DNA of 64,000 nt from Chionoecetes opilio (GCA_016584305.1 JACEEZ010018830.1:1-64000); one strand, 5' to 3'; positions 13,401 to 26,744 are shown, counted from the first letter of the stretch. A program made the numbers and translations. The notes: generated by a model not told the origin, from the sequence alone.

Positions 13401-14915
13401 TTTTTTTACATAACCATCATCACAATAATTTTTGCTTCCCTTTTTGGCCTAATTCAGTTTGAATTTATCATTTAATTTAAGAATAGAAAAAATTTTCCAC
13501 CTTTTTGATTCTGCTGATACCTATCTGTCGCTCAGGGTTTTTGGGCTGAAGACTATACTTTTTTTTTCACCGTGGTCCCTTTCCTGGCACCACAGGGTTT
13601 TGATCACAAGCAGTAGGGAAAAAAAAGGGTAAAAAGATCTCCCCACCTAATGAAACCGCACAATAGTTTCATTGAAATTGTATACATAATTTTATTTCTA
13701 ATTTATGTTTTCGGCCAAAAATATTTTAACGCAGTTTGCTCCCCCTGTTAATCAAGTCAGGACCTTTTAGGAATACTTGAGCAGCACAGCAAAAAAATAA
13801 AAATTTTACAAAGTTGAAACATTTTTTAAGGGCCCCAAAAACATTGCAAGCCCAAAACCAATATTTTAGAGAGAAAAGCAGTTGGAACTCAAAGTGTTCT
13901 ACATAGCAATTACAAAAAAGATTTACCATCTATTAAACCAGCCTTAACCAAAATTTGAGACAGTTAAAGAAAAGCACACCCCTTTCCCCGACTGTGTTCT
14001 TTTTCCCCATCCAATGGGAAAGCGAAAGATCGTAGATCAGGAAAGGAGTTGAGCAAGAATTTTGGTGGGGGGGCCTTCGCTCAAAAATTTGTCATGTTCT
14101 TTGCAGAACCCTGAACCCCTGGTGGGTTAAAAGGGAATGGAAAATATGAAGGGTTGGTCGCATAAAATTTTGACCTAAAAGAAGCCGTTAAAGGCCGAAT
14201 ACGTGACTTTTTTAGTTTAGATATTGATGGAGCAAAGTCCTTCCGTTACATATACATTTTAAACCTTAATTGGGCGCTGCAAATAACCAGCTGCCTATTC
14301 TTCCCTTCTGAATTTTGTTTGTTTGACCTTGACCATTTTTTCCCTTTTACTTTTTTCCCCATTATTCAGTTGGAAAATTTCCCAGATGAAACCAAAAACC
14401 ACTTGGGGACCAAACTATTTTTTTCGGGGTTTTTTTTTATGGTTTTGAATGATTCTGCTAACTTTTTCTGTCGCAAATTATCATATATTATTTTTTTTTG
14501 CAAAAATGACAAAAAAAAAAGAACCAAAACCCAAAAACAATCCCCTATCCCAAAACCAACCCATACCAAACCTAAACCCCCTAAAAAAAAATAACCTCTA
14601 TTCCCAAAAAAAAAAAAAAAAAAGAATTACGACAGAAACGTTAGCACAAAATTCAAAACACAGGTATTTTTCAGATTTTCCCCATATCCCCCCCCACAAA
14701 AAAGCTTGGGGAGGGGGAAGCGGGATATTTGGCTGGGGTACAAAATAGCGTCGCAACCACATATTTTTTGAGTTGGGATGTTTTAAAAAAATTTCCCTAG
14801 AGCTGGGGAAAATTTCTTTGGATTTTTGAGTCCGAGAAGTGTGAACCGGACATCCTCACAGAATGATACCGAAGTGTCGAGAACCCCCTCAACCCCAGCT
14901 GGAGGTTGGGTTAGA

Positions 14916-14956
14916 TTTGTTGGGTTTGGTTAGGTTAGGTTGGGTTAGGTTATCGG
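14916..14956 (+). repeat. Short TTAGG-like telomere-type run
   Basis: Reads GGTTTGGTTAGGTTAGG, then TTGGGTTAGGTTA. TTAGG is the usual arthropod telomere unit. The run is only a few units long and interstitial, so it is not a telomere. Confidence 0.6.
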
Positions 14957-16554
14957 GGTAAATCCCCCGCTGGGTTTTGGGTTTAAATTTTTATTTGGGC
15001 AAATTCTCACATAAAAGGAAATTCCCTAGACGAGGGAATTTTCCCCCCCCCCTCCCCCATACACAACTTTTAAATTTAGTTTTTCCCAACGCAAATTTGT
15101 TCCCCCCCCCAAAACCCCCGCATTCCAAGGGTTCCCCAAATTTACCAAATTGGTAGAACTTACCAAAAAAACATAAAAACACCCCAAAAAAAAATTTTTT
15201 CGCCCACCAAAGTGATTTTCTGTTATTGGATAAATACCAAAAAAATTTTTACACTCCGAAAAACAAATTTAGGAGGGCATGCAATCCACAGTGACGTTAG
15301 CACAATGAAACAGTAATCTTTCATCACAATAACTGCAGGAAAACTTAATTTATGTCCCGTCAGGTGACGCTAAGTTAACCCTTTTTTTTGTTATGTAATA
15401 CTTTTTCTTTAATTGCCGGTTTTTTTTGCAATTTTGTTAAGTTTCTTACCCTGATTTACCTAATGTTGTTTAAAAGTACGGAACTCGGAATTTTGCAGAT
15501 AATAAAAACTATTGCTTGCAGGGGCGGTGGGCGACAAGCAAGGAGTTTACATGTAGTATTTCAAAGTCAAAAATTTTCATCCCTTTTCATATACCAAACC
15601 CCCCTACATACCTTTTTGGCGTCCCTTGGGGAAAAGGGTGAAGTCTTATCCGGGAGATAGTACTTTTTTCTTTCCGCAAAAAACAGCAACTGCCACTCTT
15701 TTGTATTGGACCCTTTTAAAAATTTTTTGTTGTAAAAGGAAGAGGGTTGGGCTTGGGGGTCTCCCGATGCATGTCTGCCCGCCCCGCCCCCCGGCCATTC
15801 CAGCAAAAAAAACGCATGACCCTGTCCTCACCCTCGGCCATTGAACTCTCTTACCATATCTATCCTTGGGAAGATGATTACGCAGCCCAGACGAGTTATG
15901 GGTTAAATTTTAATTTAGTGATGATTTTATTCTTTGTTGCACTATAGGCCTATTGGGCCTTAGCCATAGTAAGAGTTGAGAAACCCTTCAAACCCGGGAA
16001 AAGTTATTTCCCTTCCAAATGCGTTCTTTAAAAGTGGGCGGGGTAGCGCGCCGACTAGCTGCCCTGCCGGATAGCTACCCCCCCCCTACGCACCCACGCT
16101 GCAGAAACGTCTCCAGGAAAACTTTGGCCCCGCTCCAGGGACCAGAAATTATCATCAGATTCGTAAACCTAAAAAAAGTCTAAAAAACTTTAACCCAAAA
16201 ACCTATCTTAACCAACCAAACCTAAATCAAAACTAACCAAGCCTTACTTCACTTAAATTTTCCTAACAAACTTAAGTAACCTAAATACCTTCATTATCAA
16301 AAAAAATAAATGGAAATTTGGGTTAAGTTAAAAGTTGGTTTAGGTTTATTTAGGGTTTTGGTTTAAATTTTGGTAGGTTTGGAGTAAGTTTTTTAGACAT
16401 TTTTGTAAATAAGCGAATTTTACGTAATGTTTGGCAGAGGGGGATCAATGTTTTCCCGTTGATGTCATCGTCGTCGTGCGCAGCGTGGGAGGGGTAAAAT
16501 AGCGGCGTGCTACCGGCATTAGGAACGGTTTTTTAAAACGATTAGTGCTTTAAC

Positions 16555-16815
16555 GGCGCTTGGGAAAATTCAGCTGCTATATTGGCCCACTTGTGCACTA
16601 TTCAAATGCTAATCGGCCTGCTTTGGCCCCATTCAAAGCTAAGTCGGCCTGCTTGTGGCACTGTTTTGGGGTAAATGGCCGCTTGTGGGACGATTTCAGT
16701 TTTGTGTAGGCCCGTATGGCATATTTGGATGCTAAATGGCTGCTTTTGGGCCCATCAGTTTCGTGTTGGCGCTTTGGGACGATTAGATGCTATGTCGGGG
16801 CCCTTTGTGGCCCAG
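16555..16815 (+). repeat. Degenerate ~30-bp minisatellite
   Basis: About nine units of 29-32 bp, each built like GGCCTGCTTGTGGCACNATT followed by CAAATGCTAAGTC. Units differ by substitutions and run-length changes. No coding sense is evident. Confidence 0.65.
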
Positions 16816-19800
16816 TAGGGGAATAGTTTTATTACGGTTGCCGACACAGATCGAACGAAACGTAACGAACCACACAGGGCCCCGGGGTGCAAACATGTAC
16901 GCACAAATTTTCGGTCCCCAGCCAGGGGGATAACCATTACGGTTTTGCCGATTTTAATGCCAATTTGCCCTTTTTGATTTGCCGGCACAATGAGCCGGCC
17001 CGTCATGACAATGTTTGCTGGGTAGTCAACCCGTAGTCCTCTCCCCGAAAAGAGTGAATCTAAACCCTTTATTTACGTAAAAGGGCTGGGCTTGCGGGCC
17101 CCTATTCTGTTCAGATTTCCTTCTAAGAAGTTTTTCATTTTTCTTTCACCCGGGCAGTAGTTGAGCCATTATGTGGAGCTACTGACTCTATGAGGTTTTA
17201 AATGCTGCTTTTCATTCGGAGATTTATGCCCGTAGGGGGCTTTTCAGGTTTTTTTCAGATAATGCTAAAAAATTTGTGGCTCTATTAATGAATTGCAAAA
17301 AAGGGTTTGGGCACTATCTCCTCAGGAAATTATCGTTCCCCGGTTTGGTGGGGGGGTGGGGGGGAACGCTTTTAAAGTCTGGAAGTCGCTGTCAGAAAAA
17401 AATCTAGGGGGTGAATTATATATTAGGAGTGAATTAGAAAACCCAATGAGATTGAAGCTTTTGTTTAAATTTTAGGCCTTTTTAAACAATTGGTAAGCCC
17501 ATTATTCGGGGGAATAGTATGGAATTTTTATCTATTTAATTCCCCGAGTTATGTCGTAAGCAGTTCACTTTTTTAGTTTTTGCGGGTGAGTCACGCCCTT
17601 CTTTCTTCGCCTTTTTTTTATTCTTTCCTTTCCCACCGCCATTTTTTTTTATCTTTTTTTCCTTCATTCCTCGCCCTTTTTTTCTTCCCTTTTTTCCCTT
17701 CCCCCCCCCCCCCCATGCCGGTTTTCGAGTCAAAATTCGTGGGAAAAATTATTCCCCCCGATCAGTGAAACAATGAATTCAAATCTTTTCATTTTTCCCC
17801 CAACCTTATCAGATCTAGGAACCCTCCTAATTCTTAATGTCTTTTAAAAAAATCCCCCCGTTTCGATCACGTTCATAAAGGATATCTTAGTAAAGTTTTA
17901 CGTAAAAGGAAAGTCTACCAAATTCTATGACACCTCGATACAAAACTGCTCCAAAAGAGCTTTGGACTTTTACATGAAAAAAAATAAAACCCTTTTCGGA
18001 ATAAGATTAAAAATATTAAAATTCTTCTATATCAAAGTAAAAGGTTGATTTTAGGCAGCCCTTTTTTTAGGTACACGAGTTCATTATTAATTTGTTATTT
18101 TGGGTTTTAAGCTCTTCATTTGAGGACGTCTGACCCCTTCAAACAATCCCCCTTTTTTGCCCAGGGCCATACAAAGCCCTGAGGGGGGCTTAAACCATCC
18201 TTTTTCGTAGGAAGCGCCCGACGTTACGCTCCGTTTCCCCCCCCCCCCCCCCTTTTTTGTTTTCAAATTGTATCATATTTTTAAATATGGGTTTTCGACG
18301 TTTTTGTTTTCGCTAAAGTAAAGGAGGCTGCCCATCCTTATAAATATTTTTAAAAGAGCTCAACCCATCCTTCCGTAGGGGAGGTTCGACGGGAGGTCTC
18401 GCTCCTTTCTTTCAGGGCCCCAGGTCTTTTGAATCCACAAAACAATCATTACTCTAATTTTTTTTTTAATATAATATATTTAATGTTAAAAAGGCCAGTT
18501 TTACGGACATAGGGAAATTTAAGAATGATTCATTGAGGGAAATTTTTGCCATTTGAGCTTAGCTTTATTTCCCGGGGAATTCCCCTATCAGGTTGTAAGT
18601 TTTTTACATCCCATTTCTTTTTTTGGGTTGGATTAAACCCCCTTTTTGTTGATTGATTTAAAAAAGAGACATACTATTTTATACGAATAAATAGGAAATG
18701 TTTTCCCAAAAATAGTTCTTTGTTATTATAAAACCCCAGGTGATTTTCGGTTAGGCAGTAATTCCCCCCACTTCCCAAAAAATTAGCCTTTCCGGTAAGT
18801 TCACGTTCAATCACGATACCCAAATAAATCTAAACTTAAAATTATTTAAAAGCAAGGAGTAACCCAGAGAAAAATACTGCCTGAGCGGTGGGGGCACCCC
18901 CTTAACTCAACCCGCCCTTAAAATAAAACCCCTTACCCCCTTCCCCCTTAAATCACCCCCATTTTAGACTCTCCGCAGTGAGAAGGTTCAAAAATAAAAA
19001 TAGGAAGCCATAAGACTAATTAAATCCCCTTAAGGAACAAATGAAAATCATAATCAATTTAAAATCATTTAAGTAACATGACCAGTTAAAACTCCCCAAG
19101 GGGTTTTGGCATGCAATTTAAGATGAACCGATTGTAATACTCCCTTAACACCTCATATCATTGGGGGAACTCAGGTCTAAAAAGCATGTGAATACCAACC
19201 CCCTTGTTTTTTGCAAAGGGTTTGAGGAAAAGGGAAAATCCTAAGAAACAAAACCTTGATAAATTTGGAAATTATAGTAATGATTACATAAAAAATTACC
19301 CCCCGTTGTTTAAGGGGTTTTTCACAAAGTGTAATATTTAAAAAAGGTGATTTAGTTTAGTAAAGAAGAAAGGATTGGAAAATTCGGGCCCCGGGGTAAT
19401 AGTAGTGATTTCCTGGAAGGATGGAATTCTTAGAAAGGAAAAAATCAAAATCCCGGGGACTCAATTTGACTGTACAAAAATACACCCAATGAAATATCTT
19501 TTCTGATTTTGAGTTATGGGTAAAAAATGTTCAAAAAGCCAACTCCGTATTAAGAATTTGGAGAGAGACTTTCCCGTGCTGGCGGAACCAAAGCTCCAAG
19601 TAGATTAGATTTTTAAGCAAATTTTATATTATAATAATATGTTGGACTATGAAAATTTAAGTATTATTTGTAATATATTTGGGGAAAAACTTTCCATCTT
19701 ATGAGATAGGAAATGTTTATTATGTTGAATGTTATGTTTCATTAGTAAGCAGTATTTTTTAAAATTTTGTAATCCTTCATTTGATAGAAGTTAGAAATCT

Positions 19801-20374
19801 ATGGCGGGAGTATGTTGAAACCACGACAGAAAGGGCTGACATTTTGTTTTTTTATTTGTCGCCCTTAACTTAGTTTTTTATGGTACGCCATTTTTAAAAT
19901 TTATTTTTGATCACAACTTATATAATTATTGGATGGTTTTCGTTTAAATTTTGGTGTTTTATTTTTAGATACTAGAAACTTGTTGTAAGTAGAATTTTGA
20001 GTAAGCAAGGGTTTTTAATTTCAAAGTATTGGGCGCTGTAGAAAATTGTAGATAAAGCAGAACCAAGAAAACAAACCACCAGCCTTTTCTTGACCCTTTT
20101 TGTCTTTTTATGAAGATTTGCCACAGAGTTTAAGCAATTTTAAAAACATACTTTTTAAAAGCCAAATTAAAAGGAAAAAGGGTGGTTTGAAGAAAAAAGC
20201 GACGCAAAAATATTTGAGGCAACGCGCGGCCCATTTCTGGCCCTTGCCCCCTTTTATACCATTAAGTGTGTTTTAGTGTGCTGTATCGCAGTGAAGGTAA
20301 ATAAAGCTATACTGAATAAGTCTTTTTTATAGCGTTGTGTGTTTTTTAATAAGCATAAGGCATATAAAGGCTCT

Positions 20375-20443
20375 TCTCTCTCTTTCTCTTTTGACGAGTC
20401 GCTTCCTCTCTCTTCTCTCTCTATTTCTTGTGACCTTTTACGC

Positions 20444-20474
<31 letters not shown>

Positions 20475-20582
20475 ATTATCTATCTATCCCCATCTCTCTC
20501 TCTCCTTCTTATCTCTATCTAATCTGTCGTTGCTCTTTTACCCATATTAAACTCTCTCTCTCTCTCCTCTCTCTCTTTCTCT
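20375..20582 (+). repeat. (CT)n-rich microsatellite tract
   Basis: Long stretches of CTCTCT interrupted by TATCTATC and short mixed segments. Overlapping Ser/Leu-rich ORFs here are artefacts. Confidence 0.9.
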
Positions 20583-20974
20583 GTGTGGCATAAAAAAAAG
20601 TCAACCCAATACTTTTTTAGGGCCCATACGGAAAAAAAATGTCAGCCCCGAACTATGCTTGGGTCTTGGGCAGGCCAGGGGTTTGGGTCAGGCCTTAACA
20701 GATAGCTCTTTAAGGGTGGCAAAATGTAGTACTCGGGAAAGGTAGCTGGTGAGATCGCTACACAGAAAGTTAGCTTTACGCCTTTTTTGGTGGTGGTGTG
20801 TGTGGTGTTGTGAACGTGATAAGAGAAAAGGTGGTTGCAATAAGGTGTGAGCCCAGGCAGTGTGTGTGTGTGGTTACCCAAAGAGGGGAACGCGAGTTTT
20901 TCGCCCCTATAACGGCTGAGCCCCGTACCCCCGCGGCCACGGGTACGGGGGGGTTCTATAGTGGTCCGTAACAA

Positions 20975-21060
20975 GCTACTCTCGGGCACGCGGGACTCGA
21001 ACCTAGGATCAGCGCATCAAGGTATACCCTGGGTACGTCTCTGTAGTATTCAGCGGGAGA
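20975..21060 (-). repeat. Possible tRNA-derived SINE head
   Basis: On the minus strand a B-box-like GGTTCGAGTCCCGC lies about 40 nt after AGAGACGT. The clearer SINE at 40588-40769 has the same AGAGACGT and GGTTCGAGTCC in the same order at a spacing of about 44 nt. No tail or target duplication was identified. Confidence 0.35.
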
Positions 21061-22148
21061 CACTTAGCGAAAACACGTCAAAATATTCCATTTACCGGAT
21101 CAAATAGTCGTCCTTTATTCAGGGAGATATTACGCTGAAAGGCTAATATGGCGGCTATGTATTATCGTCCACCCTATATTTATCACTAATAATACTCTTA
21201 GTGTCACTAATATGCCATAAATAAGGTATTTAAGGGTAAATCTCGCCTTATTTCCCATTAAATAAGGCTATATATTGGGAATAAACAACAAACTTGGCCG
21301 CCATGTTGGTTCCTGGAAGCTGATTGGCTGAGAGATGTAGGGAGAGATGCGAGGCCTCTGATTGGCCCTTAGCCTTTGGCCTCGCCGCCATGGTACGAGG
21401 TGCCAATTACGCATTTTAAAACGTAATAATAACTTTTTTATTCGTGCACTGATATAGGATTGCATTACCTTATTGAAAACCCTAGTTTTGTTTTAAGACT
21501 TTTTCCATAAAAAGTCTGAGTTTAAGGCCTACGTAAAATAAATATGTTGCAATCAGTTAGTAAACTCGTATAATTTACCGATATTTTGTTGATAATTCTT
21601 TTTTTACTAAATATAGGGGTATTTTTGTGTGTTTTAATATATTTCAATATTTCTGCATCGTTTTATGTATTAATCACGGGTCTGGTAAATGTATTTTGAT
21701 TTTTTGTCTGAAGGGATTTTTGTTTACATTTTAACGTCAATCTTATTCTTCCTTCTAAATGAGCGGTGAGGTTATTTGTGTGTGATTAGCTATGCCTACA
21801 GGCGCAGTGTGTTTGTATGTGTCTATGGGACGTGTTTTTCACGTGTTTATTCAAGAAATACATCTGACTCAGTGGTGTAATGGGTCAAAGTATCGAAAAA
21901 ACAAAACTTGTATTGCTCCGTGGTTTCAACACTAAACGAGGATCTGTTACTGTTTATAGGATACACACATCATATAGTATTAGCTCATATTTTATCACGA
22001 TTTATAGGGGCTTTGTTGAAAAGTAGATTTTTGTTGTGGTGAATTTTGTTTTTTTTCTCGAGTTGGATGTCAAGATCAAGAAGAGCTCTGATTTAGCTCT
22101 TGATGACGTCACAGCAGCCATATTGGAAATCTACCCTTATTCTTACAT
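21061..22148. other. No gene recognised; repeat-like sequence
   Basis: No supported ORF. GGTATTTAAGGGTAAA near 21222 is the inverse of the CCTTAAATACC motifs at 22997-23058, so 21.2-23.06 kb may be one element with weak inverted ends. This is suggestive only. Confidence 0.4.
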
Positions 22149-22645
22149 TTATACCTCAATTTACGCCTTCCCGTGCAATATTCAAGGCAACTTAAGGGGT
22201 AAGTAAGGGTATGGGGCTGTATTGCATGATATTACCCATTGACAAAGACAATATATGCACGATAAATAGGTAAAAACTGGGTATTTCTGGCTTCACATAT
22301 CTTATTTCTCTTATTTTCTTCTGCTGTTTACCTCAATTTACGGGTTCCCTTGCAATATTCAAGGCTATGTAAGGGTTAAGTAAGGGTGTGCGGCTGTATT
22401 GCATGATATAACACCCAAGCAGAGGCAATATATGCACGCTAAATGGGTAAAAATGGGGTATTTCTGGCTTCACTTATCTTATTTGCTTATGCTTTTTACC
22501 TCAATTTACGGGTTCCCTTGCAATATTCAAGGCTATGTAAGGGTTCAGTAAGGGTGTGGGGTTGTATTGCATGATGTAACACCAAAGCAGAGGCAATATA
22601 TGCACGCTAAATGGGTAAAAATGGGGTATTTCTGGGTTCAAAACT
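22149..22645 (+). repeat. Tandem repeat, three units of ~170-180 bp
   Basis: Units begin near 22149, 22328 and 22496 with TTTACCTCAATTTACG. Each contains TGCAATATTCAAGGC, a GTAAGGGTNTGGGGCTGTAT block, GCAATATATGCACG, and GGGTATTTCTGG near the end. The first unit is the most diverged. Confidence 0.85.
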
Positions 22646-22996
22646 TTCAGCTATTATAAAAACAAGCCTTTTATTTATATTCTAATAGATTTTGATGTGT
22701 TTGTGTCCTCACTAATAACTTTGGGTCTAAATCACCCTGTTTTTCATAAGGGGGCGAGGCGTAGTGCAAAAAACAAGGGGGGGAAGGGGGGCTGAGAGAG
22801 TATGGAAGTATTATTAATATAATCTGACGCCGTATCTCTAGACAATGGTAAAAGTGGACGAGGACTGCGCGGTCATTTTCTGAGACACTGACTAGTTGAA
22901 GTACTACTAGGTTAACTACCTTAATTAGTCACGACTTGTTATGTTAGTAAGACTTTATTAACGATATAGAGACGTATTGACGGTAAATAAGGGGAG

Positions 22997-23058
22997 TTTT
23001 ATCCTTAAATATCCTTAAATACCCCTTAAATACCCCTTAAATACCCTTAAATACCCTA
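22997..23058 (+). repeat. Short tandem CCTTAAATAC repeat
   Basis: Six or so copies of an about 11-bp unit, (C)CCTTAAATAC, followed by a (CA)n array to about 23110. Confidence 0.85.
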
Positions 23059-23078
23059 ATACTGGCGGACGGGACACA

Positions 23079-23109
<31 letters not shown>

Positions 23110-23114
23110 GTACA

Positions 23115-23211
23115 CAGTGGCGTACCGAGGGGGGGGCCATGGCCGCATGGCCCCCCCTTTTGCAAAGAAAAAAATAACCAAATATATATATATAGATAGC
23201 ACCTATATATA

Positions 23212-23294
<83 letters not shown>

Positions 23295-23311
23295 TACACC
23301 TTATATATATA

Positions 23312-23342
<31 letters not shown>

Positions 23343-23440
23343 GTATAGATAGATAGATAGATAGATAACAAAATTACACATTTATTTAAAAAAAAATTGG
23401 GGGGGAGGGGGCGATTTTTTTTTTTTTTTTTTTTTTTTAT
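23115..23440 (+). repeat. Second copy of the CAGTGGCGTACC dispersed repeat
   Basis: Begins CAGTGGCGTACCGAGG, then GCCATGGCCGCATGGCC, then GCAAAGAAAAAAATAACC, then two (TA)n arrays and (GATA)n near 23346-23368. The order matches 6880-7169 inverted. The other end of the element is not defined. Confidence 0.6.
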
Positions 23441-23530
23441 TATATATATATATATTTTTTCTCTCGATTTGTTATACTTTTTTTGTTTTGTTTTTTTTAT
23501 TTCTCATATTTTTTTTTTATTACATATATA

Positions 23531-24540
23531 TTAGGGTGGTCCTTAAAAACAAAAGTTGGAATTGTTTTGTTCCTAACCCGGGAATTTGTTACCATTCAAG
23601 TGGAAATCACCCTGAAATTTTTTATGGAATTCGGCTCGTAGGAAGATGTTGCACACATGACCCGAAGTTTTCCCTCTGTGACTCGTTCGACTGGTCATGG
23701 TGTTATTGGAACATACTCCATTTCCTCCTCCTATTTTCACAATATTTTCCTTCCGAATTCGATTCTACTTGTCACAAATTAAGTTCTGAACATATTCTCC
23801 TTTCTTTTTCAGTTTGATATGGCGACTAGGAGCAAAGATTTTCTTGTGGTTCCCCAAACGGAGGTAATTGGCTCCAAACTCCCTTCCAACAGAGAGGTTC
23901 TCGGGTCGTTCTCCACCGTCTACAGCTCAAAAAGATGACTCTCCGCGATGTCACGCTGGCCGTGACCCCCATGGTGGCTCATTTTTTGGGATATGGCGCG
24001 GATCCCAATGATCCGAAAAGACAACATTGTCACCAAGATTGAGAAGCTCCATCGGGAGTACGAGCTCCTCAAGAAAGGTCGCTATCGGCGATCGGAGGCT
24101 CAAATCTCGAAAGAAAAGGATTTTGAGGTATTTCTCGACAACCTCTTCGACGTGGCACACGGGAATGCGCTGACCATGATGACCAACCAGGAGGACAAAG
24201 AGTTCCCCTCCATCGCCCAACGGGAGCCAAGTGAACCGTTCGAGGAGGCATGGGCGGCCGGTCGATGTCCGTCCTTCAGCGTGCTCAGTGGACGGAGATG
24301 GCAATCTCTGCTTGGAAAGGCCGCTGATTCGTCCGCCCGCAAAACAAAGGGCTGCCCTTCCTCATCTGTGGCGCACTCGAGTCCTCCCGTCGTCCACTCA
24401 CCTTCGCTGTGTCTCAGGATGACAGCAATACGAGCCTTGAGGAGCAGTCCTGCGAAGTCACGGGCGAACGTGTCCACGAAGAACATCGCATCTCTCAGCA
24501 CTGCGGACCTGTCCTCCGGCTCAACTGTGCCTTCCTGAGA
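23531..24540 (+). mobile_element. Element G: broken relative of element F
   Basis: The left end TTAGGGTGGTCCTTAAAAAC resembles the F end TTAGGGTGTCCCAAAATGC and likewise follows a TA-rich run. A pyrimidine tract plus CAG lies a few bases before an ATG, as in F. Protein homology to the F transposase N-terminus runs to about 24250. No right terminal repeat is found, and after 24250 I cannot align it with F, so the 3' part is deleted, rearranged or very diverged. Confidence 0.7.
23819..24250 (+). pseudogene. F-family transposase, N-terminal pseudogene
   Basis: Starts MATRSKDFLVVPQTEVIGSK, matching MATRAASNLWLIDKAPIDEI of the intact 746-residue protein at 37130. It reaches a stop after about 38 codons and resumes in other frames. 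Later segments align: LHREYELLKKGRYRRS with the LVKAYNDLKKNKNKDRPKHR region, FEVFLDNLFDVAHGNAL with LQEIFDLAHSSSL, and TNQEDKEFPSIAQRE with KDEDKEFLRSQRED. At least one stop and one frameshift make it non-functional. It shows F is a multi-copy family whose N-terminal domain is conserved even at low identity. Nothing of the catalytic region (HWD, FDTT, AER motifs) was found here. Confidence 0.75.
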
Positions 24541-24802
24541 AGAACAGAGTCAACTACAAGTGCCTGTGTATAGCATCGATGTTGCGTCACCAGGGTTCAT
24601 AGTGTTCCCCACAGGTGATCCTCGCACACTAAAAAGACACAAGGGACGTAAAAGTCGCGGGGGTGTGTATATATTGGCGGTTCGACAGTAAATACTAAGT
24701 AGGATAAACGTCGGCGAGTAATGCCTCGATGTTGCATTCGACTTATTGCGTTCCCGACCAGTGCTCCCACTATTAGTCCGGAGATAAACGAGGGTTGTTG
24801 TA

Positions 24803-24814
24803 TAATATATAATA

Positions 24815-24898
<84 letters not shown>

Positions 24899-24924
24899 CT
24901 ATATATATATATATATATATATAT

Positions 24925-24962
<38 letters not shown>

Positions 24963-24967
24963 ATATA

Positions 24968-25026
<59 letters not shown>
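24803..25026. repeat. (TA)n microsatellite abutting the Tigger-type element
   Basis: TA alternation with occasional TATATTATA and GATA-like slips. It ends directly at the terminal repeat ACTGTCGGACC. Long Ile/Tyr ORFs on both strands are artefacts. Confidence 0.95.
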
Positions 25027-25027
<1 letters not shown>

Positions 25028-26744
25028 CTGTCGGACCCCGCCGAACACGACAGTTACGGTCCTGACCCCGTCGTGCACGGCAAAATTCGTGTTCGGCGAA
25101 TAACAGGTTCAATAGGAAAATAGGGGTTACGTTCCCAGACCATCACTTTTTGGAGGGTAAAAAATGTTTACTACTATTTTTGGGTGAATAAGATGAAGGA
25201 AACAACTGTTATTACAATTGATATTTTTTATTAATAATAAAAAATACCTTAAAACTAGAAAATGGTTTTCATTAACTATAAAAAAAATAGAGGTAACAGG
25301 CTGCTTGGCTGGTGTAGCAGGAGGCATGGCTGGTGTGCTGCGTGGAGATCACTCACTGTCTGTATCATCTGGATCATCAAAGCCACATAATGGGATGGGA
25401 GAGACAGATGACATTGATGAGGTAGTATTATCTGGTGTAGCAGGAGTAACAGGCTGCCTGGCTGGTGTAGTAACAGGAGGTGTAGCAGGTGTAGAATGCT
25501 TCTTGGCTGGTGTGCTGGCTGGAGATGGTTTGAAGAAAGCTGTGATGGGCTTTTGGCAAGCAGAGGCCTCCATGCTCCTTAAAGTTTCCTTGTAGGGTAT
25601 AAGGCCTTCATCCACAACTCTCTTGAACTTGATGCTCCTCTCCTGTATGGGGTCTTGGTCAGTGAAGAGCTCTGTCAAGTTATCTGCTTCCCTCAGCAAG
25701 TTTCTCAATTTCATGATGGTAAACACAGGCCTGTCTCTGTGTCGTCATCTTCATCAGCATCATCACCTGCTTGGTCATCCTCATTCATCTGGATAATCTC
25801 TTCCACTGAAGGCTCTGCTCCATGGGAGTCAATGAGTTCTGCCACATCCTCCTCAGTCATGTCAGAGAAGCCTTCACCCCCAACAGTGTGTGCCAGGTCT
25901 ACAATGTCCTTCATTTGCTGAGTGACTGCAGGGAACCCATTGAAGTCGTTGACACACTCAGGCCAGAGTGCATACCAACAGGCATTAAGGGTGCTTGGCT
26001 TCACTTCATCCCATGCCTGCTTGATGATCAAAAGAGCATGTCGGATGTTGTACTGCTTCCAGAAGTCCATGAGAGTCATCGTGCTGTCGTCTTCCATCCT
26101 CTTGAGTGCTTCTCTGTACACAGCCCTCTGGTAGTTGCACTTGAATGTCTTGATCACACCCATGTCCATCGGTTTGCAACAGGGAAGTTGTCCTTGGGGA
26201 AGGTAGGAAACGCACACATTCGGATGGTCCAGGTTAAGTGCCTGTGAAGTGTGTCCACCAGCATTATCCACTAGCAGAACTGCCTTAAATGCCAGATTTT
26301 TCTTGGACATGTAGAGCTGCACTTCTGGCAAAAAATTTTCGTGGAACCACTCCTCAAACACCTTCGCTGTCACCCATGCCTTCTTGTTTGATTTCCATAC
26401 CACTGACAGAAAACGCTTGTTGAGTCCCTTCAGAGCACGTGGGTTGGCAGCACGATACACAAGGAGCGGTTTAATCTTGCAGTCCCCTGCAGCATTCCCC
26501 ACAAACAGCAGTGTCAGACGGTCCTTAAATGCCTTGAATCCTGGTAACTTCTTGACTTCCTTGTGGATGTAAGTCCTATTGCCCATTTTCTTGTAAAATA
26601 GGCCAGTTTCGTCCGCGTTGAACACCTGCTCAGGTAGGTAGTCACTGTCTTCAATCAGGGACTTGAAGGTGCTGAGGTATGCCTGCGCCCCTTCCTTATC
26701 AGCTGACCCACTCTCACCTGTGAAAAAAAACGAAGAAAAAACCT

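Larger units (their letters stand above)
10441..20330. other. Gene-poor stretch of poor sequence quality
   Basis: No coding exon or transposase is recognisable. The sequence is full of runs such as GGGGGG, CCCCCCC and TTTTTT, including poly-C tracts near 17700 and 18235. The purine-rich part at 10.4-11.9 kb gives long but compositionally biased minus-strand ORFs. A short (CA)n lies near 12704-12720. The same run-expanded texture appears in the poor duplicate at 42.3-43.8 kb, so many frames here may be broken by consensus error rather than by evolution. Confidence 0.6.

Noticed and set aside
20642..20989. 115-codon minus-strand ORF
   Set aside because: Compositionally odd, overlaps a tRNA-like SINE head, no recognisable domain.
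24597..25112. Long Ile/Tyr-repeat ORFs on both strands over (TA)n arrays (also near 7.9, 23.2, 36.8 and 47.1 kb)
   Set aside because: Direct translation of TA alternation; no codon diversity, no start or stop context, mirrored on both strands.
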